A stretch of DNA of 64,000 nt from the NCBI GenBank assembly GCA_900315895.1, contig ONAY01000011.1:1-64000 (forward strand), given 5' to 3'. Source of the DNA: an uncultured Eubacteriales bacterium. Its GTDB lineage: Bacteria > Bacillota > Clostridia > Peptostreptococcales > Anaerovoracaceae. A program made the position numbers and the translations under genes. This document shows, piece after piece, positions 56,716 through 64,000 of this stretch. How positions within the stretch are numbered: the first letter of the stretch is position 1; every line of letters starts with the position of its first letter. The notes beneath the pieces were generated by a model. That model was not told the DNA's origin, searched no databases, and saw only the letters and a program-made list of their open reading frames with translations.

Positions 56716-58041
56716 ATGCAATTCAACAATATTTATCAGGGACTGATCAACGGAACAGAGAAACTTGCCCTCGTGGGCCTTGGCTACGTGGGAATGCCTA
56801 TCGCAGTGGAATTCGCCAAGCATGTGAACGTCATCGGATTTGACATCAACGAGAAGCGCGTCAACGAGTACGCTAACGGTATCGATTCCACCAACGAAGT
56901 GGGAGATGCCATAAAGAACACCACAGTGGACTTCACAGCAGATCCCACACGTCTCAAGGAAGCAAGATTCATCATCGTTGCGGTTCCCACACCTGTAAAT
57001 CAGGACACTACACCTGACCTTCGTCCGGTCCAGGGAGCATCCAGGACAGTTGGACAGAACCTTACACCGGGAAGCATCGTAGTGTTCGAATCCACAGTAT
57101 ATCCCGGAGTCACCGAGGACGTCTGCGTACCCATCATCGAGAAGGAAAGCGGCCTCAAGTGCGGAGTTGACTGGAAGATCGGATACAGCCCGGAAAGGAT
57201 CAACCCCGGTGACCGCGTCCACACGCTGACCAACATCCGCAAGATCGTATCCGGCATGGATGAGGAATCCGCCAGAGAGATCAAAAAAGTTTACGACATC
57301 GTGATCAAGGCAGGCACAGTTCCCGTTTCGACCATCAAGACTGCAGAAGCGGTCAAGGTCGTAGAGAACAGCCAGCGCGACATAAATATCGCTTTCATGA
57401 ACGAGATCGCCATGATCTGCGACAAGATGGGGATCGATACAGACGAAGTGCTCTACGGCATGAATTCCAAGTGGAACGCACTGGGCTTCAAGCCGGGCCT
57501 GGTAGGCGGACACTGCATCGGAGTCGACCCGTACTATCTGACAAACGCTGCTGAGATGCTGGGATATCACTCACAGATCATCTTAAACGGCCGCAAGGTC
57601 AACGACAGCATGGGCGGTTACGTTGCAGACGCAGCCATCAAGCAGATGATCGAGGCTGGACTTGCACCCAAGAAGGCTACAGTAGTCATCTGGGGAATCA
57701 CCTTCAAGGAGAACTGCCCGGATACACGTAACAGCAAGGTGGTTGACATCATCAACCGTCTTAAGGAGTATGACATCGTGCCCTACGTGGCAGATTCCTG
57801 GGCTGACGCAGATGTGGCAAAGAAGGAGTACGGAGTTGATCTGGTGCCCTTCGATGAACTGCCTAAGGCTGACTGCCTCATCGTAGCCGTGGGACATAAC
57901 GAGTTCCGCTCTATGTCCATGAGACAGCTCAAGGACAAGTTCAAGGAAGGCCCCGATGAGGAGAAGGTCCTCATCGACGTCAAGAGCCTCTACAGGATGG
58001 ACGAGCTCAAGGCTTCAGGCATGAGATGGTGGAGACTGTAG
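56716..58041 (+). CDS. Nucleotide sugar dehydrogenase (UDP-HexNAc type)
   Basis: 441 residues from the ATG at 56716, ten bases after AGAGGAG; an upstream in-frame start at 56677 is less likely. Rossmann motif VGLGYVGMPIAVEFA, FESTVYPGVTED, GYSPERINPGD, and GGHCIGVDPYY with the catalytic Cys. It oxidises C6 of a UDP-sugar to the uronic acid; closest in pattern to TviB/WbpA-type enzymes acting on UDP-GlcNAc or UDP-GalNAc. It has its own promoter and a terminator, so it is a separate unit next to the glycosyltransferases. Confidence 0.9.
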   Translation: MQFNNIYQGLINGTEKLALVGLGYVGMPIAVEFAKHVNVIGFDINEKRVNEYANGIDSTNEVGDAIKNTTVDFTADPTRLKEARFIIVAVPTPVNQDTTPDLRPVQGASRTVGQNLTPGSIVVFESTVYPGVTEDVCVPIIEKESGLKCGVDWKIGYSPERINPGDRVHTLTNIRKIVSGMDEESAREIKKVYDIVIKAGTVPVSTIKTAEAVKVVENSQRDINIAFMNEIAMICDKMGIDTDEVLYGMNSKWNALGFKPGLVGGHCIGVDPYYLTNAAEMLGYHSQIILNGRKVNDSMGGYVADAAIKQMIEAGLAPKKATVVIWGITFKENCPDTRNSKVVDIINRLKEYDIVPYVADSWADADVAKKEYGVDLVPFDELPKADCLIVAVGHNEFRSMSMRQLKDKFKEGPDEEKVLIDVKSLYRMDELKASGMRWWRL

Positions 58042-58072
58042 GTTTCTGATACAAGAATAAAAAGATCATTTT

Positions 58073-58106
58073 AACCCGGAAGAGGGCAAACCTTTTCCGG
58101 GTTTTT
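58073..58106 (+). terminator. Terminator after nucleotide sugar dehydrogenase
   Basis: AACCCGGAA / TTCCGGGTT stem followed by TTTCT. Confidence 0.85.
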
Positions 58107-58168
58107 CTATGAGAAAACTATGCCTAAATCCTGTTCTTATGTGTTACAATCAATCAGGGAGGATCACC

Positions 58169-58855
58169 ATGAAGGAACTGATCGTTGAAGGTAAGAATAT
58201 TACTATATACCCATCCGCTTCACAGGACGCGCCATTTGTCTGGCTGAATGTCTACGACGGAAAGGGCCTTGAGGAGCATGAGAGACTTAAAGAGATCGGC
58301 GCTCCGGATCACACTCTGATCGCAGTGGGAGGCGTGGATTACGACAATGACCTGTCACCATGGCCGGCACCGGCAGTGTTCAAAGGACAAGAGGACTTTG
58401 CAGGCGGTGCAGACGAATATCTTAAACTCCTCACCGGTAAGATAATGCCGGAGGTAGCAGAGATCCTGGACTCTGAACTGGGTCTGAGACCGGCATACAA
58501 AGCACTTGCAGGATATTCTATGGGAGGACTTTTCACACTGTACGCTATGATCAAGACCGGGGTCTTCAAAAGATTCGTATCTGCATCAGGGTCACTGTGG
58601 TACCCGGGATTTTTTGAAAAAATGAAGGACGCAGAGTTTCCGGCCGAGCCGGAAGCTGTGTACATTTCCCTGGGAGGCAAGGAATCGAAGACTAATAACC
58701 CTGTGATGGCTCAGGTGGAGACCAGGACGAGAGCGGTGAGAAATCTGCTTTATGAAAGGGGAGTAGAGGTGACCTTGGAAATGAATCCGGGAAACCACTT
58801 CCGCGAGCCCGACATGAGAACTGCAAAAGGCATCAAATGGATCCTGGAGAGGTGA
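58169..58855 (+). CDS. Alpha/beta-hydrolase, esterase type
   Basis: 228 residues from the ATG at 58169 with GGGAGG upstream. The nucleophile elbow is GYSMGGLF (Ser near residue 115); the C-terminal GNHFREPD supplies the catalytic His. The pattern resembles the esterase D/IroE group of serine esterases. Cytoplasmic, substrate unknown. The last codons contain the ribosome site of the next gene, whose ATG follows the stop after 2 bases. Confidence 0.8.
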   Translation: MKELIVEGKNITIYPSASQDAPFVWLNVYDGKGLEEHERLKEIGAPDHTLIAVGGVDYDNDLSPWPAPAVFKGQEDFAGGADEYLKLLTGKIMPEVAEILDSELGLRPAYKALAGYSMGGLFTLYAMIKTGVFKRFVSASGSLWYPGFFEKMKDAEFPAEPEAVYISLGGKESKTNNPVMAQVETRTRAVRNLLYERGVEVTLEMNPGNHFREPDMRTAKGIKWILER

Positions 58856-58857
58856 GT

Positions 58858-59550
58858 ATGAAGAAACGTTTCAAGACTGTAAGAACTAAAAAAGATCTGA
58901 TCGAACTGGTTAACGATATCGGTTTCCTGCCGTTTTTCAGGAATCCAATAGAGGGGTTCTCTCTGGAGGATATCGCTTCCCCAAAAGCCTGGTACGACCC
59001 GGATTGGACCAACGGGATCAAGTGGCCCTGCTGGCAGTGGAAGGGAGAGGTGACCTGGGACCACGAGCTGGCCTACGCTAAGCTTTTTAGGGACAAGGCC
59101 GGTTTCGTTAGTTTGGAGTGGCTGGCGGATCTCTGTAATTACAGGCGTGACGGTTACGAATTCGAAGAGCGCTATGGCGAGGGACTGGCCCCGCATTCAG
59201 ACAAGGAGGTCGTGGAGCTTCTGAGGGAGGCCGGACCCATGTTCACCAAGGAGATCAAGCAGGCCCTCGGGTATCGGAAGGGCGGCCGCAAAGGATTCGA
59301 GACCATCATCACCAGACTTCAGATGGAGACCTACGTGACGGTTACTGATTTCGAAAAGCAGGTAGCCAAGGACGGTACGGAGTACGGCTGGGGCGTGGGC
59401 CGCTACGCCCTGACAGAAGACTGGTGGGGCGAAGAGGCACTGGACCCTCAGGGGCTTGAACCGGAAGAGTCGCTGGAAAGTATTTTGCGCAAGCTAAAGT
59501 GTGTACTGCCCGACGTGAGCGAGGCGGATATCAGGAAATTTTTAAAATAG
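58858..59550 (+). CDS. AlkZ-related winged-helix protein
   Basis: 230 residues from the ATG at 58858. KKDLIELVNDIGFLPFFRN, PCWQWKGEV, AGFVSLEWLADLCNYRRDGYEF, KGFETIITRLQMETYVTVTDFEKQ and YGWGVGRYALTEDWWG agree with what I recall of proteins named AlkZ-related in Clostridia, distant relatives of the AlkZ DNA glycosylases with winged-helix modules. The catalytic QxQ motif of AlkZ is not evident, so glycosylase activity is doubtful. Coupled to the esterase gene. Confidence 0.6.
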   Translation: MKKRFKTVRTKKDLIELVNDIGFLPFFRNPIEGFSLEDIASPKAWYDPDWTNGIKWPCWQWKGEVTWDHELAYAKLFRDKAGFVSLEWLADLCNYRRDGYEFEERYGEGLAPHSDKEVVELLREAGPMFTKEIKQALGYRKGGRKGFETIITRLQMETYVTVTDFEKQVAKDGTEYGWGVGRYALTEDWWGEEALDPQGLEPEESLESILRKLKCVLPDVSEADIRKFLK

Positions 59551-59559
59551 GTGGTATAA

Positions 59560-60030
59560 ATGAGACGAAAGGACAGAGAGGTCAGCGATCGCGCTGAGAT
59601 CATTGAGATCATGAAGACTTGCGATGTATGCAGGTTAGGCATGGTGGATGAGGAAGGATTCGCATACATGGTGCCTTTGAATTTTGGACTGGAAGCGAAC
59701 GATGAGCATATAACGCTCTACTTCCACAGTGCGAAAGACGGGCACAAAATTGATCTGATGAAGAGGAAACCAGACGTAGCTTTTGAGATGGACTGCGGTC
59801 ATGAGCTGGTATTCAATGAGGCGACAGGACACTGCACAATGAACTTTCAAAGCGTCATGGGACGCGGAAAGATAAGTTTCATAGATGATCCGGAGGAAAA
59901 GTTCAGAGCGATGACGATCCTGACGGACGGATACCATGAGACACATTTCCAGTTCAACCCGAAGGCTATGCCCGTTACGGCAGTCTACAAGTTGGACGTG
60001 GAGACCATGACGGCCAAGAGAAAAGCGTAG
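59560..60030 (+). CDS. NimA-like pyridoxamine 5'-phosphate oxidase-fold protein
   Basis: 156 residues. CDVCRLGMVDEEGFAYMVPLNFG and ITLYFHSAKDGHKIDLMKRKPDVAFEMD are typical of the NimA/flavin-reductase-like group of the split-barrel family; the His of HSAKDGHK is conserved in nitroimidazole-resistance proteins. It probably binds FMN. Whether it confers nitroimidazole resistance cannot be told from sequence; many chromosomal homologues do not. Confidence 0.85.
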   Translation: MRRKDREVSDRAEIIEIMKTCDVCRLGMVDEEGFAYMVPLNFGLEANDEHITLYFHSAKDGHKIDLMKRKPDVAFEMDCGHELVFNEATGHCTMNFQSVMGRGKISFIDDPEEKFRAMTILTDGYHETHFQFNPKAMPVTAVYKLDVETMTAKRKA

Positions 60031-60037
60031 AATTGGC

Positions 60038-60067
60038 TTGAGAGCGGCCGGGGGTTTTTGATATAAT
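60038..60067 (+). promoter_or_regulatory. Promoter of deoD
   Basis: TTGAGA, 18-base spacer, TATAAT, 69 bases before the start. Confidence 0.6.
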
Positions 60068-60136
60068 TATACGGTTGGATGCCATTGGCTCATCCATGAC
60101 TTATAACGCAAAACATTCAGGAAGGAAGGATCATAT

Positions 60137-60865
60137 ATGGAAATCAAAGAAAGCATCAGCGCATGCATATCACAGAAGGACGAGATCGCCAAAGTCGTGC
60201 TCATGCCAGGAGACCCTCTTCGCGCAAAGGCTGTGGCGGACAACTATATGACAGACGTGGTCTGCTTCAACGATACCAGGAACATGCTGGGATTCACCGG
60301 AACTTACAAGGGTAAGAGGATCTCAGTCATGGGTTCAGGCATGGGGATCCCGTCAATGTGCCTCTACGCTCACGAACTCTACACCCAGTTCGGAGTGGAC
60401 GCCATCATCAGGATCGGCTCCGCCGGCGGACTGGACATGGGAGTTGAAGCCAAGGACATAGTCATTGCCATGGCTGCTTCATCCAACTCTAATTCAGGAA
60501 ATGCCTATGGCATTCCCGGACAGCTGGCTGCCTGCGCGGACTACGACATGCTGGAAGAGGCAGTAAGGCTTGCCAAGGAAAAAGGCTGCAACTACAAGGT
60601 AGGCAAGGTCTACAGCTCCGACTTCTTCTACTATCCTCAGGCTGGCCTCAATGAGAGACTGAGAGACCTGGGACACTTGGCAGTTGAAATGGAGTCTGCA
60701 GGACTCTACTGGACAGCCTGCGGAGATGGCAAAAAGGCCTTGACGGTGCTTTCGATCTCCGACCATCTGTTCAAGCCCATCGCACTGACCGCTGAGGAGC
60801 GCCAGAACAGCTTCACAGACATGATGGAGATCGCCCTGGACACTGCGTGGAAGTTCACGGAGTAA
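60137..60865 (+). CDS. deoD: Purine nucleoside phosphorylase DeoD type
   Basis: 242 residues of the hexameric PNP family: MPGDPLRAKAVADNY, GSGMGIPSMCLYAHEL, RIGSAGG and AVEMESAGLY with the catalytic Asp in SISDHLF. It splits purine nucleosides with phosphate. Shine-Dalgarno GGAAGGA. A deacylase remnant starts 1 base after its stop. Confidence 0.95.
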   Translation: MEIKESISACISQKDEIAKVVLMPGDPLRAKAVADNYMTDVVCFNDTRNMLGFTGTYKGKRISVMGSGMGIPSMCLYAHELYTQFGVDAIIRIGSAGGLDMGVEAKDIVIAMAASSNSNSGNAYGIPGQLAACADYDMLEEAVRLAKEKGCNYKVGKVYSSDFFYYPQAGLNERLRDLGHLAVEMESAGLYWTACGDGKKALTVLSISDHLFKPIALTAEERQNSFTDMMEIALDTAWKFTE

Positions 60866-60866
60866 G

Positions 60867-61022
60867 ATGGACGTACAGCATAAGCCCATGAAGGTGGATG
60901 AGAAGAAGCCCGACCACAACCCGGGAGGAATCTCATACGTATACGTAAACGGAAGCCCGGTCATCGCCGGTGGTGAGTACTTAGGCGGCGTGCGCCAGGG
61001 AGTTGTAGTGCTCAAAAAATAA
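60867..61022 (+). pseudogene. C-terminal remnant of an N-acyl-D-amino-acid deacylase
   Basis: 51 codons from an ATG one base after deoD. The product contains DHNPGGISYVYVNGSPVIAGG and EYLGGVRQGVVVL, matching the extreme C-terminus of the amidohydrolase family of D-aminoacylases (typically PxGIxYVxVNGxxVxxxGxxTGxxPGxVLR). The whole TIM-barrel with the metal site is absent. It may be translated through coupling to deoD, but cannot be an active enzyme alone. Probably left after deletion of the rest of the gene, with the deoD stop now beside it. Confidence 0.8.
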
Positions 61023-61042
61023 TATTGGCTGATGAAACAGCA

Positions 61043-61071
61043 GGCCCCCGGGGACATCCCCGGGGGCCGTT
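61043..61071. terminator. Terminator between deoD remnant and Na/Pi symporter
   Basis: GGCCCCCGGGGA / TCCCCGGGGGCC, loop CA; convergent genes share it. The T tract is weak (GTTTGG). Confidence 0.8.
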
Positions 61072-61075
61072 TGGG

Positions 61076-62830
61076 TTACAGAACGTATTTCTTTTTAAAT
61101 TCGCTGAAGTATCTTTGGAAATCCTCATCGGACCTGTAGTCATGTTGAATGTGGTACTCATGTGCTTCGGTACCGTTGGGACTGGATTCTATGATGTCCA
61201 CTGCAACGTTTGAACAGTGATCGGATATCCTCTCATAGTCTGTTAGAAGGTCATTGAATACAAATCCGTTCTCAAGAGTGCACTCCTGACGGCTCACTCT
61301 GGCTATATGGTTGGCCTTGATCTCGTCGCAGAGATCGTCGATGACTTCCTCAAGGGGATCGATCCTCATGGCCAGCTGAGTATCGTTTTCTACGAAGGCT
61401 TTGATGGTCATATCGGTGATCTCATCGATGGCATCTTCCAGAACTCTGAGTTCCTTATCGGCGCTGTTGGAGAAAACAAGTTTTTTGCTGTGGATCTCTT
61501 CCACGGCCTCGCCGATGTTTTTTGCGTGGTCAGAGATCCTTTCGAAGTCGGAGAGGACTCTCAGATACTTGCTTACGTCTCTGGACTGATCATCATCCAA
61601 GGTAGCATTAGTGATCTTAAACAGGTATGTGCCCAGCTTATCTTCGTATCTGTCCAGGACTCCTTCGAGGTCGAAGACTTTCTTCAGTTTGTCTCTGCTG
61701 AAGTCACGTCTCACATCCACTGCGGAAGAGACGCTTTCCAGGGCCTTGGCAGCCATGGAGTCTATGACTGTTTTGCTCTGGGTAAGGGCCAGGGCAGGGT
61801 GGGTCAGGAATCTGGATTCCAGCCTGTCCATATCGGCCTGCTCTGCGGCAGCCTCTTCGCTTTCGGGGAAGATGGCGCAAACTATTCTTTCAAGCATACC
61901 GATGGCCGGCGACAGAACGGTGACTACTGCCAGCCTGTAGAGGGTGTTCACAAGGGCGACGCCCACCATGGTCATGATGCTCTGCATGAAGCCGAAGCCG
62001 ATGATCGCATTGAGAATGTAGAAGACTATTCCGACTATGATGGCGCCAAGCACATCGATTATCAGGTATACGAAGGCAGTGCGCTTACCGTTGACACTGG
62101 CGCCGAGAGCGCTGAGCATAACGGGGACAGAAGCACCGATACCTATACCCATGATGATGGGGAAGGCCATGTCGAACTCCACGGCACCGGTCATGGCCAG
62201 GGCCTGGAGAATACCTACTGCAGCGCTGGCGCTCTGGATCACTGCGGTGATCAGAAGTCCGGCCAGGACGCCCAGAACGGGATTGGTGAAGCTGGTAAGC
62301 ATATGAATGAACCGGGGATCTTCTCTTAAGGGCTCGATGGCTCCGGACATCGTGCTCATCCCGTACATCAGCACCGCGAATCCCATCATGATGCCGCCCA
62401 CGTTCTTGGAAGTCGTCTTGCCTGAGAACATCCAGAGGGCGATACCGATCAGGGCTACCACGCCGGTCAGCACTTCAGTGCTGAAGAAGGATGCCACTCC
62501 CGATCCGCCTAAGCTGTTCAAGGCCAGGATCCAGCCGGTGATGCTGGTGCCTAGGATCGCTCCAAGCACCACTCCGATGGCCTGTCTTACCTTCATCATG
62601 CCGGAGTTTACGAAGCCCACCACCATGACTGATGTGGCGGATGATGACTGGATAACTGCGGTGACTCCCGTACCCAGCAAAACACCTTTTATCGGGTTTC
62701 CTGCCAGTTTGTACAGGACCATTTCCATCTTGCTGCCTGCAACTTTTTTGAGGGAATCTCCCATTACGGACATTCCGAAGAGAAAGCAGGCTACACCGCC
62801 CAAAAGTGATATTATATTAGTAAAATCCAT
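61076..62830 (-). CDS. Na+/phosphate symporter with C-terminal PhoU-like domain
   Basis: 584 residues. Two inverted repeats of the Na/Pi-cotransporter fold carry VIQSSSATSVMVV and VIQSASAAVGILQ, the QSSS-type substrate motifs; about eight membrane segments in all. Residues 350-560 form a PhoU-like helical domain (DRYEDKLGTYLFKI, SDFERISDHAKNIGEAVEEI and a second DYERISDHCSNVA). It imports phosphate with sodium, matching the predicted sodium V-ATPase economy. Shine-Dalgarno GGAGGT. It is preceded by a leader with a terminator that could regulate it. Confidence 0.93.
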   Translation of the reverse strand: MDFTNIISLLGGVACFLFGMSVMGDSLKKVAGSKMEMVLYKLAGNPIKGVLLGTGVTAVIQSSSATSVMVVGFVNSGMMKVRQAIGVVLGAILGTSITGWILALNSLGGSGVASFFSTEVLTGVVALIGIALWMFSGKTTSKNVGGIMMGFAVLMYGMSTMSGAIEPLREDPRFIHMLTSFTNPVLGVLAGLLITAVIQSASAAVGILQALAMTGAVEFDMAFPIIMGIGIGASVPVMLSALGASVNGKRTAFVYLIIDVLGAIIVGIVFYILNAIIGFGFMQSIMTMVGVALVNTLYRLAVVTVLSPAIGMLERIVCAIFPESEEAAAEQADMDRLESRFLTHPALALTQSKTVIDSMAAKALESVSSAVDVRRDFSRDKLKKVFDLEGVLDRYEDKLGTYLFKITNATLDDDQSRDVSKYLRVLSDFERISDHAKNIGEAVEEIHSKKLVFSNSADKELRVLEDAIDEITDMTIKAFVENDTQLAMRIDPLEEVIDDLCDEIKANHIARVSRQECTLENGFVFNDLLTDYERISDHCSNVAVDIIESSPNGTEAHEYHIQHDYRSDEDFQRYFSEFKKKYVL

Positions 62831-62866
62831 ACTGTTGCAGAACCTCCATTATCTGCTGTTATCTAC

Positions 62867-62903
62867 AAAAAAAGACTCACACCGCAAAATACGGCGAAAG
62901 TCT
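62867..62903 (-). terminator. Leader terminator upstream of the Na/Pi symporter
   Basis: On the minus strand: AGACT-TT-CGCCG, loop TATTTTG, CGGTG-TG-AGTCT, then seven T. It lies 37 bases before the start codon, in the 5' leader rather than after a gene. Confidence 0.8.
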
Positions 62904-62990
62904 CGCTACTTCGAACATATTCCGGGGCAGATGTCCCGTATTGACGAAATATGTCACGCATTTCTGCGCAAGCTACTCCCTAATCTACCT
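62904..62990 (-). promoter_or_regulatory. Switch-like leader RNA of the Na/Pi symporter (candidate riboswitch)
   Basis: On the minus strand ACATATT (62954-62948) pairs with AATATGT (62921-62915), enclosing a CGGG/CCCCG-type hairpin. The strand AATACGG (62942-62936) can instead pair perfectly with CCGTATT (62894-62888), which is part of the terminator's stem and loop. The two folds exclude each other, as in a transcription-attenuating riboswitch. It matches no riboswitch class I know. Confidence 0.55.
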
Positions 62991-62995
62991 ATATC

Positions 62996-63024
62996 AATAA
63001 AACATAAACTACTTTATATGTCAA
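62996..63024 (-). promoter_or_regulatory. Promoter of the Na/Pi symporter leader
   Basis: On the minus strand TTGACA (63024-63019), 17-base spacer, TTTATT. It predicts a leader of about 160 bases. Confidence 0.55.
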
Positions 63025-63036
63025 GTTTTAATGTGG

Positions 63037-63042
63037 TATAAT
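63037..63042 (+). promoter_or_regulatory. -10 box of the lipoprotein gene
   Basis: TATAAT, 57 bases before the start codon; the matching -35 region overlaps the divergent promoter. Confidence 0.55.
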
Positions 63043-63098
63043 AAGTCGAAAACCCGGGTTAGACCGGCAGTGTTTAGTACAAAGAAAGGGAAAGAGCG

Positions 63099-63719
63099 AT
63101 GAAGAAGCTTTTAGTCATTTTGATTGCAGTATTTATGATATTTGGAACCGCGGCCTGCGGAGGAAATTCAGGCGGAAGCGATACACCTGCTCCCGCAGGG
63201 GATTTTGACTTTGAAGCCTGTAAGACCATAGGAGATCTTATGGCATTGAACGCTGAGGACTCCCAGTGGGGCAGCCACGATCTGGAGTTCACTTACGGTT
63301 TCCAGTTAAATGGCTCATACTATAGGGCAAAGGCTGAGATGACCTCAGAGCAGCAGGACGCACTTTTTAATATCGATTATTCGGATCAGGACTACGAAGA
63401 ACAGGAGAGGGCGATCATCTCTGAGTTCGAGATCACAGAGAGACAGGAACTGGACACTCTGATCCTCAGTCAGGAACAGCTGGACGGCCTTAAAGGAAAG
63501 ACCGGTCAGGATCTTCTTAATGAAGGATGGACCACCGGATATGGGTACAACCTGGCAGCAGGCGAGTTCTGGATGTACAACGGCCCCTTCGTATATGCTG
63601 TAGTATTCGACGGAGATTTCAGCGACATGGATGACATTGAGGACGAAGAGGAATTTATCAAGGATCTCAAGGTGAAATCAGCCGAGTTCATGTCCATGGG
63701 AGACGTTACCAACTGGTAA
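63099..63719 (+). CDS. Putative lipoprotein
   Basis: 206 residues. Signal peptide MKKLLVILIAVFMIFGTAAC ends in the lipobox GTAAC with Cys20, followed by a Gly/Ser-rich linker (GGNSGGSDTPAPAGD) and a mature acidic domain with FTYGFQLNGSYYRAKAEMT. Surface-exposed, lipid-anchored; function unknown. Shine-Dalgarno AAAGGGAAAG. Single-gene unit with a terminator. Confidence 0.85.
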   Translation: MKKLLVILIAVFMIFGTAACGGNSGGSDTPAPAGDFDFEACKTIGDLMALNAEDSQWGSHDLEFTYGFQLNGSYYRAKAEMTSEQQDALFNIDYSDQDYEEQERAIISEFEITERQELDTLILSQEQLDGLKGKTGQDLLNEGWTTGYGYNLAAGEFWMYNGPFVYAVVFDGDFSDMDDIEDEEEFIKDLKVKSAEFMSMGDVTNW

Positions 63720-63748
63720 GGCTTGAAACAACAAATACGAAAAATCAA

Positions 63749-63778
63749 AAGCGGGTCGCAGATACCCGCTTCTTGCTA
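63749..63778 (+). terminator. Terminator after the lipoprotein gene
   Basis: AAGCGGGT / ACCCGCTT stem, loop CGCAGAT, followed by CTTGCTATTTTTTG. Confidence 0.75.
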
Positions 63779-64000
63779 TTTTTTGATGAGAGTTATTACC
63801 GCGATCAGAATGACTCCTATGAGCAGGAGGTTCAGCACAGTGGCGTTTATGGAGATGGCCAGTATGGTGCCGATGAACGCGGTGACGCAGCCTGCGGTGA
63901 CGGCGGAGACCGCAAGTTTTTTGTTGTAACGTCTGCGGCGCACCACGTTGATGCCGCCGGTGACCACTGAGATGGGTACGCTGCCGAGAAGCAGGGTGAG
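63776..64000 (-). CDS. Integral membrane protein, possibly TSUP/TauE-SafE type, start outside window
   Basis: The minus-strand frame is open from the window end to the TAG at 63776-63778, giving the last 74 residues. Two or three hydrophobic segments flank a basic loop (INVVRRRRYNKKLAVSAVTA), and the C-terminus is IGVILIAVITLIKK. The alternation of a basic loop, a Gly-containing helix (GCVTAFIGTILA) and a last helix recalls a half-repeat of TSUP anion exporters, but the visible part is too short to be sure. Confidence 0.45.
   Translation of the reverse strand, partial: LTLLLGSVPISVVTGGINVVRRRRYNKKLAVSAVTAGCVTAFIGTILAISINATVLNLLLIGVILIAVITLIKK

Noticed and set aside
56626..57570. 314-codon minus-strand frame opposite the nucleotide-sugar dehydrogenase
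   Set aside because: The + strand has the Rossmann and catalytic Cys motifs; the antisense frame arises from codon bias.
61307..62329. 340-codon + strand frame opposite the Na/Pi symporter
   Set aside because: The composition is typical of an antisense shadow and the minus-strand gene is certain from its QSSS motifs and PhoU domain.

Overview
This is a 64 kb chromosomal window from an anaerobic, Gram-positive-type bacterium, most likely class Clostridia. Evidence: a CIRCE-controlled groESL operon, an FMN riboswitch ahead of ribU, rex, the rapZ-whiA block, a 2[4Fe-4S] ferredoxin, a reverse rubrerythrin, a lysine-fermentation type Kce enzyme, and a bacterial V-type ATPase with a complete sodium-ligand set in its K subunit. 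The lysine-fermentation and sodium traits would suit an amino-acid fermenter, for example near Anaerovoracaceae; that family-level guess is inference. Most genes lie on the + strand in tight, often overlapping operons with good Shine-Dalgarno sites.

Layout: 1-1.4 kb is GC-rich (partial metallo-beta-lactamase-fold hydrolase, YhfC membrane protein). 1.5-4 kb is a visibly AT-rich accessory patch of unrecognised genes, one probably broken. 4-7 kb holds a reverse rubrerythrin, an amino-acid-type binding protein with a near-leaderless start, and a NifU-type scaffold. 7-15.4 kb is housekeeping: FMN riboswitch-ribU, tsaE-tsaB-rimI-tsaD (t6A tRNA modification), an ABC-F protein, acpP-rex, ferredoxin, a P-loop/Asp23-like fusion and an Ogg-type glycosylase. 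15.4-20.4 kb holds groESL, a VOC-MTA/SAH nucleosidase fusion and glnA. 20.5-25.4 kb is an ABC module with a membrane-bound XRE regulator; its last gene ends inside a duplicated tRNA-Arg 3' end. 25.5-28.3 kb (minus strand) has tRNA-Arg, a thioesterase, D-serine dehydratase and a phosphodiesterase. 28.4-34.4 kb is AI-2E-murB-PHP-rapZ-kce-whiA, with kce where yvcK is usual. 34.4-43.2 kb is a V-ATPase operon (H/G-I-K-E-C-F-A-B-D) in which the E gene carries a frameshift. 43.3-47.2 kb is rlmD followed by small cargo genes separated by degenerate copies of the rlmD 3' end. 47.2-53 kb has a second ABC module (with an HTH-AbrB regulator), LtrA, an AlkD-like protein, flavodoxin and CorA. 53-58 kb is an AIM24-like gene and exopolysaccharide genes. 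58-64 kb has an esterase, an AlkZ-related protein, a NimA-like flavoprotein, deoD with a deacylase remnant, and a Na/Pi symporter behind a switch-like leader.

The observations most worth following are: (1) repeated rlmD 3'-end relics alternating with cargo genes, which look like accretion at an attachment site; (2) the Na/Pi symporter leader, where a terminator and a competing pairing are mutually exclusive, a candidate riboswitch of no class I recognise; (3) an over-represented dispersed motif TTTTTTGCGC; (4) the tRNA-Arg 3'-end duplication with a structured 180-base insert; (5) unusual domain fusions; (6) the ntpE frameshift. No CRISPR array, insertion sequence, integrase or rRNA gene was seen.
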